Shown: piece after piece, positions 12,423 through 24,120 of the stretch
Layout of the letters: each line of letters starts with the position of its first letter
Position numbering within the stretch: the first letter of the stretch is position 1
From: Ctena decussata
Lineage: Eukaryota > Mollusca > Bivalvia > Lucinida > Lucinidae
DNA: 64,000 nucleotides
Reading direction: 5' to 3'
Assembly: GCA_963989385.1 (NCBI GenBank)
Contig: OZ022502.1
Span: forward strand, 51,329,454 to 51,393,453
Made by a program: the position numbers and the translations under genes
The notes under the pieces: generated by a model
Told to the model about the DNA's origin: nothing
The model's input: only the letters and a program-made list of their open reading frames with translations
Database searches by the model: none

Positions 12423-13455
12423 AGAGAGGTTTAGTCTCTAAATTTTCGTAAATTTCCATGCATATATGCTGTTGATAAGCAACAAAGAATGGATAAAAGT
12501 TTGTGATGGTGTGGTGGCTTGATGCAGGTGCCAAATACTAAGCATGAGGGACCAAAATTGTGACGACATTGCATTGTAACACGGATAGTCTTGGAATAAT
12601 TGTATAGCAGAATGAACCAAAATTATCCTGTATTTGACAACCGATCAATTAATTTCAGCATAATACTGGCCTCTACGGAATAAAATCTCGAAAGCCCCCA
12701 AAATGAAATATTTTAACCACTGTTCTTGCTTTAATTTATACCAGTTTTCAGAACATTTTCATAACCAATCATTATACGTGTATTTGTAAAGCCAAGACCT
12801 AACTTAAACGAAAGTTGTTTCTAAATTTTCGAATTCTCATTCAATATCTTACATTATAAATATAATACGGACATCTCTTTACCAAAATGACGTCAAAAAA
12901 TTCACACGCAGTAACCAGCATGAACTTGACGTCATATGTTGCTGTGGTAACGCGTTGAAATTCCAGTTTCAGACGTGAATTTGAAAGCCCAAGAGAGACT
13001 CTTTGGTGTTATATGACTTATACTAATTTATGTATTAAGTTTACTAATCTACAAATGTGTTTCCATTGTTTAATGATCAACCCTCGTAAAATCTCCAGGG
13101 TGGATTTCAAGCAAGGGTATGGGTGCGGGTGGTGGGTTTCATACCACTTTGCTTTCATTTTGAGCCTTTCATGTGTGAAATGCTGTTGAAAAAGCCCTAA
13201 ACTACAATTCATGCGATTCATGCATTTATCTGTGCCTTGCGGTACATCGTGCTACTTTGTGATACTATATGTAGTTATGTGGTATTTCATATTACTGCAC
13301 ATGACATCAATGCGAGTAGCGATCACGACACATATCCGAAAAGCCTCTTTGTCAGCGAAGCTCTCTAAAATATAAGGCAAAAAGGTCGCATAATAAGGTC
13401 CCGTCAGGTTAATGCAGGAGATTTTCTCCTCCATTCTGTTACGAAATGTAGTTGT
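12423..13455. other. Unassigned DNA, ~1 kb
   Basis: No recognised gene or element. A sentence-like repeat pair (AATTTTCG, GGGGTGATCATTAAATAATG at 12105 against TTTAATGATCAACCCTCG near 13070) forms an inverted pair around the 12.1-13.1 kb block, so an old ~1-kb element may be bounded there. Confidence 0.35.
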
Positions 13456-13478
13456 CGTAGTATGTCGAGCGTCGTAGT

Positions 13479-13835
13479 GTGCCGTCACATTGTTTATTGT
13501 CGACTGAGGCTAAAGAGTCGGTTGACGACGATGGTACTGATGAACTTTCTCTTGATGATTGTGCTTTTCCGACAGCAAAAGAACCGGAAACTTATAATGG
13601 CGTCAATATTTCAGATACGTTAACGTCAGAACAACGTACGGAGGTTGAAGCGTTGATTAGACAGTACCCGGATGTACCATCAAGTTTATCCGGTCGAACT
13701 GATCAAATACAGCACGATATCAAACTACTCACGTCAGAACCCATACCGGCAAAAGGTTATCCTATCCCGTATAAGACGCGCAACGTCATGCAGACGGAGA
13801 TTCAGGATATGTTATATATGCCATATAATCTATAA
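13479..13835 (+). pseudogene. Truncated Ty3/Gypsy retrotransposon pol fragment
   Basis: A 118-codon open stretch. From about residue 46 it reads TLTSEQRTEVEALIRQYPDV, then GRTDQIQHDIKL, PIPAKGYPIPYKTR and EIQDML. This is the linker between protease and reverse transcriptase, plus the first RT residues, of Ty3/Gypsy elements (H-x-I, P-Y-K/R). It breaks off after EIQDML, before any catalytic YxDD; no gag, integrase or LTR is nearby. No ATG starts it. A dead 5'- and 3'-truncated copy. Confidence 0.85.
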
Positions 13836-14427
13836 CATAGGATATCTGAAACAAACTGGTAAAAAAATGAAGTAATCTTGATAATAAGTATATTTTTGCA
13901 TTTAAAAAAAAATGCAAGAAAATTGAATTGAATTTCATGAAAAGCGTCGTGAAAAATATTTTTAATCGATGGAGCAAGCTTATGCATATTATTTTAGTAA
14001 AACTTACATAATATGTTTGTATAAAACAAACAAACAAACAAACAAAAATTCACCCATATTCTGCACCTGCTGCAAGAACAGCCGGTCTTTGTCCTATTAT
14101 TTATTTTCTTGTTATTCCGGTTCTACCAAAGAGTAATGACTACAAAAATGCGCAGATGGAATGGTACTGTGAAGACCTTGATCATTCTGGTTCCTAAGAA
14201 ACAGTCTGACCTCGGTACCCACAGATTGTTTGTTTAATGACTTCCTATTTTTTCCATGGAGGACGTTTCCCTTCCAATACATCAAGTATTTACTCTGATT
14301 AAAGCGAATTCTTTCCTATAAGACTTGACCCCTTGTAAAAAGAGGCAAAAATAAAAATGACAGAGTTGCTTCCCCTGAAAGTGTACTCATTCACTTTAAG
14401 GGACAAAGTCATGTTAAAAATAGTATA

Positions 14428-14695
14428 CATCAGGCTCAGCCTCGGTAATCTAGGTGTGATCCACTAGCACACCTGGTAAATCATGTTTTCAATGATTATA
14501 CGAAACTACAAAGAGAGGTTACGAAACGAAAAGAGCCATAGTTACCAAACGACCTAATGACAAGGTCGTTTGGTAACTATGGCTCTTTTCGTTTCGTAAC
14601 AGTTCTTTTTCGCAGCCGTTGTATATACATAGTTAACGGGGGTGATTAATTTAAATTTCAATGAAGTGCACCTGGTTTACCGAGGATGACATGGT
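14428..14695. mobile_element. Small palindromic element with a perfect 38-bp stem
   Basis: 14518-14555 pairs perfectly with 14563-14600 around a 7-nt loop (AATGACA). Outside it, CCTCGGTAATCTAGGTG near 14438 and CACCTGGTTTACCGAGG near 14670 form imperfect terminal repeats. No coding capacity. A MITE. Confidence 0.7.
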
Positions 14696-14699
14696 TGGT

Positions 14700-15836
14700 T
14701 GTTTTGGGGTAAACGGCTCTTTGAGACAGTATACTTTAGTCTATATCGAGCCGTACCGAGGATGAGGGAGGCTTTTGCGAGCAGTGTAGTTTGTCATGGA
14801 ACAGATCAGGGTCTTCTGTAATTAGTTTATGTTGATTTTAAGCGTCATAGAGCTATTACAAGCTATTCATGTACGAGAGCGATTTTCCCTACAACGTGTT
14901 AACTCCTCGGATCTCGTCTGTACGTGAATACGCCTTGTTTGTAAATAACATAACATAATTAACATAATTTTATTCGGCATTAAACATATTACATATGATT
15001 ATAGCCTAAGTTAGTACGGGAATATTTGTCATTAGCTCGAGGCTGCATCTCGTAAGGTATTCACGTGCTACCGTTTAATTTCTCCTTTGTCGGATCTTTC
15101 AAAAATGTATTTAGAAATTGTCGCCATATCTACCAATACGATTCGACGTATGCTGCATTGTCGAATTCAAAAACAAAATCCATGATTAAATTAGCGTCCC
15201 ATAAAAGGGACATAGGCAAACAGTACAAACCCAAATCAGACGCCGCAGAACGCTGCGTCTCTTTTTTAAGCTCTTATTGCAAGGATGATTCTTGTCAGCA
15301 GTAAAGCTCAACGAAGGGAAAACGGCATGTAAAACTTTAGTCCATTATTTTTTTTCCTAGTTTAACTTTTCGCATAACCTGGAAAGCTCTTGATGCGTAT
15401 ACGCCGCATCAACATTGAATCGCCCATGTTGATTCAAGGTTGATTCAACGTACGTATAGTGTAGTATACATAGTTGTGGGAGACGTCTGAGAGTTTGCTG
15501 GAAGCTACGCCTTCTACCCAATATTCACAAGTGCTGCTTCTGTAGTGACACTTGCGCGTGTGCCGGTGTTGTCACCATATTAAATAGTAGTGTAGAACCA
15601 GACAGTTCATTGTTCCTACTAAAGTAGTGTGCCTACTGGGAAACTACTCGGGGCTTAAACTAGTCCTAGGAGCGCAACCCCACGCTCCATTCTAATGCAG
15701 CTGGCGATGTCTGCGTGGGACCTCCAAACTCATCTGCGAGTCGTCACAGCAAACACATATAAAATCATCAAAAACTGGCATGAAGCAAATTTAAGGACTC
15801 AGTGTAACCCGAAGCCAGAAGGAAATAATAAAAACT
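14700..15836. other. Unassigned DNA, ~1.1 kb
   Basis: No gene supported. A 79-codon open stretch near 15065-15304 lacks an ATG and any known motif. Confidence 0.45.
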
Positions 15837-15837
15837 A

Positions 15838-16080
15838 CATGAGCCGCGACACGACAAAACCAACGATGTGGTTGTGCACCCAGCGCAGACTCAGATCAGC
15901 CTGGGCATCCGCCCAGTCTGATCAGAATCTTCGCTAAGCGCTTATAGGGTAGCTAAGGGTCTAAGCTACCTTCATGCGGACAGCAAACACTCTGATCAGA
16001 CTGGGCGGATGCCCAGGCTGATCTGAGCCTGCACTGGGCGCACAACCACATTGTTTGTTTTCTCGTGTCGCGGCTCACAT
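15838..16080. mobile_element. GAGCCGCGACACGA MITE, copy 1
   Basis: Imperfect palindrome of about 243 bp. Ends: ATGAGCCGCGACACGA and TCGTGTCGCGGCTCA; inner words CAGATCAGCCTGGGCAT and GATGCCCAGGCTGATCTG pair. The spacer holds AGCTAAGGGTCTAAGCTACC. Other copies: 20331, 26311, 37695 (half), 38860 (half), 46152, 53051, 53522 and 55188. TA lies at the outer ends of the better copies, suggesting a TA target. Confidence 0.85.
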
Positions 16081-16081
16081 G

Positions 16082-17835
16082 TATTGTGATAGCGGTGGGC
16101 CGGGCGAAGGACGCCAACCTTTCGTAACGGAGTACCCTGTACTGCCTTTATTCAGAATGAACCGATTTGAAGAGGACAGCTCAGCAGTAAACCGTGACCA
16201 TACATGCAGTTTGTTGCATAAATGCAGTTTGGATATCAAGTGACAAAACATTCATAGTTTATTATGATTCATATACATATAATTATCTATCCTTATTTTT
16301 GGCTGCGAAGAAATTTGCAAAGATTTGGAAACAAATCAACAAATAAACCGAAAGTAGTATATCAAATCTAATTTTGGATACCCAATCTATTTTAGGTAGT
16401 AAATGATTAAGAGGTAAAAATATTCGACTTCGTTTTCTTTTTCGGCTTTAGTAACCTACATTTTCAGTATTTCATCGGCTAATATAAATACACACGGGAT
16501 TTTGATGAAAGTAGTTTATTTTCGCTTTCTCTTTCTACTTTCAGTTTCATTTGACTGTTGGCCTATAAACCGTATCATGATGAATCTAGATATTTCGGTC
16601 CAAATCGCTTTTTGCCAAAGAACACATTTCGCCTGTTATGTCGTTCATGTAAAATATAAAACCAACAAGATTACTTGACACAGAAATCGAAGACTTAATT
16701 AAGTGTAAGTTGTTGATGTTGTGTTGGAACTGCGACACTAAAGTCTATATTGGGCGGTCAGCCAACCAATCCTCATTTTTATGTGCAAAACAGACAGACC
16801 CCAATCAAAATTCAACAGCGTTTCCGAAATCGAAACCCCACACCAACAACATGCGCATCCGTACAATCTGATCAGCACATCCGATATCTTACATGTATCT
16901 GACTAATACATATCACAATACACATTTCTATAAAATCTAAGCCGATTATCTTTTTATAGATATTTCTTGTTCACTTGTAACTCTACGTGAGTTACAACGA
17001 CTTATAAACGGAATTGCATTTTGCTGTCCGCAAACCTTTCCATATTTCCTCCAAGAAACTAAGTCTCTGTTTTGGGATGAATCATGATGTTTGTAAACAT
17101 ATCATATATAGTCAAGGAGAGGAACTTTACAAGCACTTGTGCTTTCGTTGTAATTCTGTTGGGGGTGGTCGAGTCGGGCGATGGTGCTGGCTAACTTTCG
17201 GTGCCTACTTCAGATAAGTTAAGGGCCTATTGTGCTTGCAGTAGGTGTGGGTGGGAATTGTTTGCATATTTTTTTTTCTCTCGCCAATCATAGTTCTTCT
17301 TTCTCCTTCTCTCTGTGAGACGGTCCTACATAGAAAGAAATAATGTCTCAAAGGGCCGTTCAACCCAAAACAGCCAACCAACAGATAACCCTATTATTTG
17401 CTAAATATGCCAAGTGTCTCTGTGTTCATATGCAATTTTGAGAATAAAATTGTTTAAACCAAGTGAATTTTTTCAGATTATTTTTTTATGATTGAAAGGG
17501 TTTGTATTTAGAAACACAAATTTTGCCACTTTCCTCCACGTCGGCTCTTGTGATATACAGGATTCTATTTAAATATGCACGGAAAATGTGCGTGAGTCTT
17601 TGTTAATGTCAATGTAATTAGCTTACTATTTTATAATTCCAACTCAACTTCCTAATACTAATTTAGTGCAATTTGATTGGTCAAGAGCGAACATGAACCG
17701 GCGTTTATACTTCGTTAAACTCCCTGAGCCAGAAATCTGGAACTACTTGGAACTATTTTCTTGGCGGCGATTTCTAAGATACTCACTATAGCTGACAATT
17801 TTGAGAAAAAGATGGCCGAGTTGGAATTATAAGAA
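16082..17835. other. Unassigned AT-rich DNA, ~1.75 kb
   Basis: No gene or named repeat could be supported; short open frames only. Confidence 0.45.
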
Positions 17836-17984
17836 ATGAATTTTATTTTTGTGGATTTTATGGATGTGTGAACGCCGGCGAATCATTCACAAACTTAACA
17901 TAAAGCCCTTCGGGCTTTATTCAGTTTGTGAGTGATTCGCCAGCGTTTACACATCGATAAAATCCACAAAAATAAAATTCATTC
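17836..17984. repeat. Long hairpin with CCC-TTCG-GGG-like tip
   Basis: AATGAATTTTATTTTTGTGG at the left pairs with CCACAAAAATAAAATTCATT at the right. The arms continue inward through GTGTGAACGCCGGCGAATCA and its near complement to ATAAAGCCC-TTCG-GGCTTTAT. Arms about 65 nt with few mismatches. Confidence 0.85.
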
Positions 17985-17999
17985 GTATAACATCCATAT

Positions 18000-18058
18000 G
18001 CACGTTTTCCCAAGGATGGACCGCAAAGATTTTGCGGTCCATCCTTGGGAAAACGTGC
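18000..18058. repeat. Perfect 28-bp hairpin, 3-nt loop
   Basis: 18000-18027 is perfectly complementary to 18031-18058, with loop GAT. It starts only 15 nt after the preceding hairpin. No mismatches, so the arms are recent or have been homogenised. Confidence 0.95.
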
Positions 18059-19884
18059 AATTGACTGACACAGAATATGAAAACTAAAATGGCGACATAT
18101 TCTGCACGGACGTTTGTGACATCGACATCAGCCTTTCCCAAAGTACGAATCTCTAAGATTCCAGAAAAGTGTCCTTAGAATCGAAAAGATGCGGACCTAG
18201 CTGAGCAAGTGCAAAATGTGTGAATTTATTAACCGTGACATAAACAAATGTTCACGCACAGCGTCGCAGCGTATAGCCACATGTTCTTGGTATCGCGTAA
18301 CTGATTTTTTTTTTTATTTTTCATTTTTTTTTTTCAATTTATTTATTTATTTTTCTCTTTTTTTTTTTGTTAAGAATGCGAAACGAAAGAAAGTTTAATA
18401 TTCTGAATAACATCCAACGTTTGAAAAATAGCATACTCAGTTAAGGTTGCGACAGATCGCAAAATCCCTCAAAGTCGTCGATTTCAAATAAAATCAGGTT
18501 TATAACTAGAAGTATTACTCATACAGTAGGTTCTACTGAAACCAACATGTACAAGTTTATTTTGCTGGCAGCATTCTCTACGTAGGAAATCTATATAGAC
18601 TGTTACACATCAGTTCGGTGATCTCACTGCGGAAACCCTCTCTGCAGGCACACAACTTTGAATAAAATTGAATCAGCAGTGATTCACCATTGTGTGCCTG
18701 ATGGGCTGCTGCTATGATTTACAGAAAAACTTCAATACGTCGGGAAACTCAGTAATATATGAGGCTGTCGACATATACTAGTCAAAATAAGTTCAGCCGC
18801 ATCGATTTGAGCATAATTTTCTGAAAAGGTACCATATTGAATGAAGTTAAAGAGTCATTGTAGTATTGACATGTCATTTTTGTATTGCTAGACAGACAGG
18901 TTTTAACATTTTGATGTAAACCCACATTTTGTGCAACTTTCAGTTTCAGTGGAATTGCAAGATATCTTATGAAACAAACTCGAATTTCATTTTAGTTGAA
19001 TGCTCATTTCCCCATCTTTTCTTCTTATACACTTTTTGTTGGATTCCAAATGTTTCATAATAATGAAAATCGGAATTCAAAACGGGTGAGACGATAATCT
19101 AGCACTTTCTATTTCAACGTTCAGGCAGAAAGGCCACACTGTTCTAAATCTGCATTGGCATTGCCATAAACATTTCAAAACTGCATGCCCGTCACATTTT
19201 GGCAATTAACTGATGCATTATTGTCCAAAAAAGCAGAGATAAAATTGATTACTGATAAGCCCATAAGCTAAATATCAAGTTTTCTATTGTTTTGATTCAA
19301 AGGGAGGTAATTTACAATCTCGTAGACTTAAAATGCAATGTTCACAATTTGAAAGTTTGTTCAGGTTTGATTTTGATGTTTCTGGATTGAAGGGTTCTTC
19401 GTGAATTAAACGAGATAAATATAATGGCACTGCGCTCGGGTAACAAACGCCTAGTCGCAGTGCCCCTTTGTTGAGTAGTATCCGAGGTAACTCTGTACAT
19501 GCAAGCAGGAAACTCAAACGTTAAAAATGTTCTGTGTTTTATTTTGACGGGTATATACGAGCAAGATCATGTGCTTTCCACAATGTAGTATTGGTAACAA
19601 GCAAACGCTCTGATCAGACTGCATATAGGCGCAGTCTGATCAGAACATTTGCTTGTCAAATCAGTCATCTATGGAAGTGGCCCAAGCCATAGAGCCAACA
19701 GCGAGGTCTCTAATTATACGGATTATCTGAATATTACATGACAAAATTGCCACATTGTTGCAAGTCACATGACGTGGCTCCAAATTATTGTCTACGCCCA
19801 TGGGCGTAGACCTTCTAGTAATTGCTTTCGACACGGAAGTGCAGCCATTAGTTACCCACGATTCATCTAGACCCTTATGCAACT
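18059..19884. other. Unassigned AT-rich DNA, ~1.8 kb
   Basis: Contains T-rich low complexity (18304-18370) and a short CTCTGATCAGACTGCATATA-type palindrome at about 19598-19660. No gene supported. Confidence 0.45.
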
Positions 19885-20770
19885 GTTCGCATATATGGCG
19901 TGAGCGCTATTTGCATAGATGCTGTGAGCGGTCATAAGCTGTTCGCATATATGTCGTAAGCGATATTCGCATAAATATAGTGACCGATCATGTAAAGTAC
20001 TGCCGACTCGCATATGGTATCACAAGGTAGCAAAATGTATCGCACGGTACAGATGAATGAATGACCTGTGATTTTTGGCCTTTTCAACTGTATTTCAACC
20101 ATGGAATGGTATGAAACTTACCACGAGCACCTGTGCTTGAAATCCACTTCTTAAATCGGCGTTTGAGATTTAAACAAATGTTTTATTTTAGATTTTTATG
20201 ATTGCAATGGTTGATTTGAAAATGATTGACTAAGCGTAGACCAAGCTTTTTGTGAAAGCTATACTTGTAATATCTGGATTTCATCATTACCGTCATCTTC
20301 AAACTGGACCAGTGTAAAAAGTACATAATATATGAGCCGCGACACGAGAAAACCAACAATGTGGTTGTGCGCCCAGCGCAGACTCAGATCAGCCTAGGCA
20401 TTTGCCCAGTTTGATCAGACTCATTGTTACGTGCTCAAAGGGTAGCTAAGGGTCTAAGCTACCTCCATGCGGACAGCGAAGACTCGGATCAGACTGGGCG
20501 GATGCCCAGGCTGATCTGAGTCTGCGCTGGGCGCACAACCACATTGTTGGTTTTCTCGTGTCGCGGCTCATATATTGACTAGGTGCCAGGTACATTCCTT
20601 GGACGAACAACAACATTGTGGTGTCACGCAAAAGTTGGGTACCAACTTGAAGACAAAACACTTTATATGTATATATTTGACTTAGCGGAAAAAGACATGT
20701 ATACTTGCACATATGACAAATTACGTTGATGTATTTCAGTAACTGTCAAAAAGAAAGCGTATAGTTTCTT
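19885..20770 (+). repeat. Segmental duplicate D1, left part
   Basis: Matches 26015-26750 in the same orientation and order, including the shared GAGCCGCGACACGA MITE (20331 and 26311). It begins with diverged ~48-bp tandem words (GTTCGCATATATGxCGTGAGCG). It continues at 22440 after the foldback insertion. Confidence 0.85.
20331..20573. mobile_element. GAGCCGCGACACGA MITE, copy 2
   Basis: Near-complete palindromic copy: TATGAGCCGCGACACGAGAA at the left and TTCTCGTGTCGCGGCTCATA at the right. Shared by position with copy 3, so it was present before the segment was duplicated. Confidence 0.9.
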
Positions 20771-22439
20771 CACGGGTGGTAAAGTTTCAAATTGACCTCC
20801 GCGGAGGTCTGTTGAAAAACAATTTGACTATTTTCCGGTAGGCAATTTGAATATATCCTGTCATGAATTTTCGCGGTTCACTGACAGGGTTCAGACAAGA
20901 TTTTTCTCGCTAGAAAAGGTATTCCAAAAATCGGAGAATGTCATGCTATATATATTTTACAGTTGTATATTGGGACCAAATGACATGGAGCAGTTTGAAG
21001 CGGTATTTTTTAAATTACTTTTGTCCTTCAGGTTCAGTACCGAAAACGAAACTAGGAAGGAGTCCTGCACAGTTAAATCGACTTTTTGAGTGCATTTGCA
21101 GGCTTTCTGTGAAATTTTACCGATGCAGTAAGACACGTAGCTTGTATAGCTTCGTTCTAAACATACTTTCAAGCATATGCATGCTTTTGTTACTACATGC
21201 TTACCTAATTTTTCTCGGCGGTCAATTTGAACACCATGAGAACAATTTGACTAATGTAGATTAACATGGAAAAATTTAATCAGCTAAAAAGAAGAAAATG
21301 CGTGCTGAATTTTCAGGAGCCAGATATCATATGATTTGAATGCATGGTTTTATACGTCTTAAGTACACCAGATAATATTGCTCACGCAACATTCTTTTTT
21401 TTTTTATCGTGAAATGGTAGTACAATAGTGTTTTATCATTTCTTTGTTGTAAAAGCAGACCTGTGGCTCTCACTTGTTTGTAAAATAAAACGAACCCATC
21501 CAGACTAATATTTGCAGACAAGAGAACCGATATTCAAACAATTTAGAGTGAACCCATGAGAAGATATCAATCAAACATACCCGCATGCTCCCCTCGCTGT
21601 GAGGTGATTACGCTCCTGAAGTGGCCGTTACATAGAAACACGGGTAATCAATATGAAACAATAACAACGTCATTACGGCCGCTTTAGAATGACCTGTGAA
21701 GGATGTGATGAAAACAAATCGGTTCGTTCTATGTTTACAAACAAATCAGTGTCACAGGTCTGGTTTTACAACAAAAGAAAAAATATAAAGCACTATTTCA
21801 CGATAAAAAAAGACAATGTTACATGAGCAATATTATCTGATATTCTTTAGAAGTACGAAAACATGCTTTCAATCCGTTGCTACCTAGCTTCTGAAAAGTA
21901 AATTAAGCATTTTCTTCTTTTAAGCTGATTAATTTTTTCCATGTTAGTCTACATTAGTCAAATTGTTCTCATCGTCTTCAAATTGACCGCCGACGCAAAT
22001 TGGGTTAGCATGTAGTAATAAAAGCATGCATATTCTTGAAAGTATGTTTAGAACGAAGCTATACAAGCTACGTGTCTTACTGCATTTGTAAGATTTCACA
22101 GAAAGCCTGCAAATGCATTCAAAAAGACGATTTAACTGTGCAGGACTCCTTCCTAGTTTCGTTTTCGGCACTGAACCTGAAGGACAAAAGTAATTTAAAA
22201 AAAACACCGCTTCAAAATGCTCCATGTCATTTGGTCACAATATACAACTGTAAAATATATATAGCATGACATTCTCCGATTTTTGGAATACCTTTTCTAG
22301 CGAGAAAAATCTTGTCTGAACCCTGTCAGTGAACCGCGAAAATTCATGACAGGATATATTCAAATTGCCTACCGGATAATAGTCAAATTGTTTTTCAACA
22401 GACCTCCGCGGAGGTCAATTTGAAACTTTACCACCCGTG
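20771..22439. mobile_element. Foldback transposon, 1669 bp, 5-bp target duplication TTCTT
   Basis: Terminal inverted repeats start CACGGGTGGTAAAGTTTCAA and run about 760 bp per arm, near-identical over the first 150 bp. The unique centre is about 21540-21700. Flanks are TTCTT (20766-20770) and TTCTT (22440-22444). The paralogous segment reads AGTTTCTTAAACC uninterrupted near 26748-26760, an empty site that proves insertion. CAATTTGA words recur in the arms (possible transposase sites). No transposase frame. Five-base duplications with 5'-CAC ends fit the Transib/RAG superfamily (inference). Confidence 0.93.
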
Positions 22440-23470
22440 TTCTTAAACCAGCACTATATATAAAGGAAATAGATATACAAATAAACATCTGACATATCAG
22501 GTTCATATTTAAGTGGGAGACAGACTAGGGGCTGACTCAGAGGTAATGTCTTGTGGTCTGGTTTCACTATCTTTGATCATCTTGTAATTATAACCGTTTA
22601 CTTACGTTTTAATTTTATAAGTGGGCCATGCCGTGAGTCATCAAAGAATAATAAAGCATCAGCATTAAGATATAAATTGAGAAATAGATTCTTTGTTAAC
22701 TGTTTAATTTTAGCCCAATATATCACTGGCTGGAGGTAATTCGTGAAGTGGATATATCATGAGCATAAAGCGCGAGTGATATGTTCACTGACGACTGACC
22801 GACAACCACTGGTAAATTGGACAGCAATTTACTTGTAAGCAAGAATCTACTTCGATTCGAGCATGCAAGAAACGACGAAAACGCAAGTGTTTCCTTCAGA
22901 CTGTTTACCCAGTTTTCCGCCATGATTACACGAAGAAATCCCGCCAACAACTTTGACTGTAACAGAGGCGTTTACATCTACATGTATTTCGAAAGATTTT
23001 GAGGCAAGAAAACGTTACACGGTCTGTCCCGATGTAAATGAAAATTGACGTCACCAAACGAACCAAAATTACGTCGAAATGGCGCTAATGTCAAGCTAGT
23101 CCGCCCAGTGATTTGTCACGCAATATATCACTAGATTTCAACGCTACCTATTTAGGCGACCAGTATTAGAAAAATAGTATATTTACTCTTTTGCAGTGAA
23201 ATACCATATCTTCATCGAGTGTGATAAAAGCAATGATATATTTACAAGCGCGAATCACGAGTGAAGATGCCAGTAGTATTTGTCACATCAGATGAAGATA
23301 GTCATGTCAAGGTAATTTTCTTTTAATTTGATGTTTTGCAGTAGCAATGTTTTGCGCCAGTATGCATGATCCGACTCATAGGTAGGCCCTCCAAAACAGC
23401 ATTCAAATTACAGCAACATTCAGAAGATTGTTATAATTGTCGCCACGACGCAGCATGTGCAAGAAAGGTA
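22440..23470 (+). repeat. Segmental duplicate D1, right part
   Basis: Matches 26750-28765 in order, apart from the 1.03-kb insertion in the other copy. Contains ATATATCAC and GCGCGAGTGATATGT words in both orientations, as at the subterminal region of a transposon; the duplicate may itself be an element copy. No coding region. Confidence 0.8.
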
Positions 23471-23475
23471 AAGGA

Positions 23476-23612
23476 CTAGAAATGAGTCCATAGGACACGG
23501 ATGCCCCGCCTAGTGCCTTGAGTAAGATGGCACCTTGATTAAGCTACTGGCACTTGTTGGATAATTAGGTTCATAGAGGCAGACTTGACTATATAAAATA
23601 AAATATATGCCC
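23476..23612 (-). mobile_element. Helitron-like 3' end, truncated copy
   Basis: On the minus strand it ends hairpin GTCC-TAT-GGAC, then TCATTT, CTAG and a host T. A short hairpin followed by CTRR and T is the Helitron 3' signature. The adjoining 100 bp matches the left end of the element at 30659 (CGGATGCCCC, AGTAAGATGGCRCCTTG, ACTGGCACTTGT). Confidence 0.6.
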
Positions 23613-23639
23613 CCCTCCACACACACACACATACATGTA

Positions 23640-24118
23640 CATCTCGGCACTTCCCAGCCCCACCAGTTATCCAGAGCCCCACCAGTACGTGGTGGTCTTG
23701 ATCCGGGCCTGTATAACGAAATAAATTATCGTGAAACGGCTAAAAGCTACCGTGCAGGGATATAGAGTGGTTTATATTTGCAGCTTCCGATAGAATTTGT
23801 AGAATAATCTCAATTCATATCGTGTTCATAAATGCAAATAGATCCTTCCTATCCTAAAACAGCAAACGAATAAGCAAAACTGTAAATAAATTCTCATTGA
23901 TGTCGTCCTTACAACATGTTTAGATCGGACCGACTTTCTTTTGTTTCCGTGGCGTGTTTGGTTTTGTTTCACTACTTTCGGTACCCGCGGTTAACATTCG
24001 CATAAGGCGGTAAAATTAGACGCTTGACAGTTTGACGTTACGTTTTGTTCCCCAATACCGTGCGCGACGTCTATGCGCTGTTTGCATAGATGGCATGATC
24101 GGTCATTCGCTGTTCGCA
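23640..24118. other. Unassigned DNA
   Basis: Starts with a (CA)n stretch at about 23618-23632. Near 24060-24118 it contains TGTTTGCATAGATGGCATGA words like those at 19885-20000. No gene. Confidence 0.45.
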
Positions 24119-24120
24119 TA

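Noticed and set aside
15065..15304. 79-codon open stretch (Lys/Ser/Cys-containing)
   Set aside because: No ATG at the start, no recognisable motif, no flanking splice evidence strong enough to call an exon.
17905..17930. Bacterial-terminator-like GCCC-TTCG-GGGC hairpin with T tract
   Set aside because: The context is an animal genome and the hairpin is the tip of a much longer palindrome.
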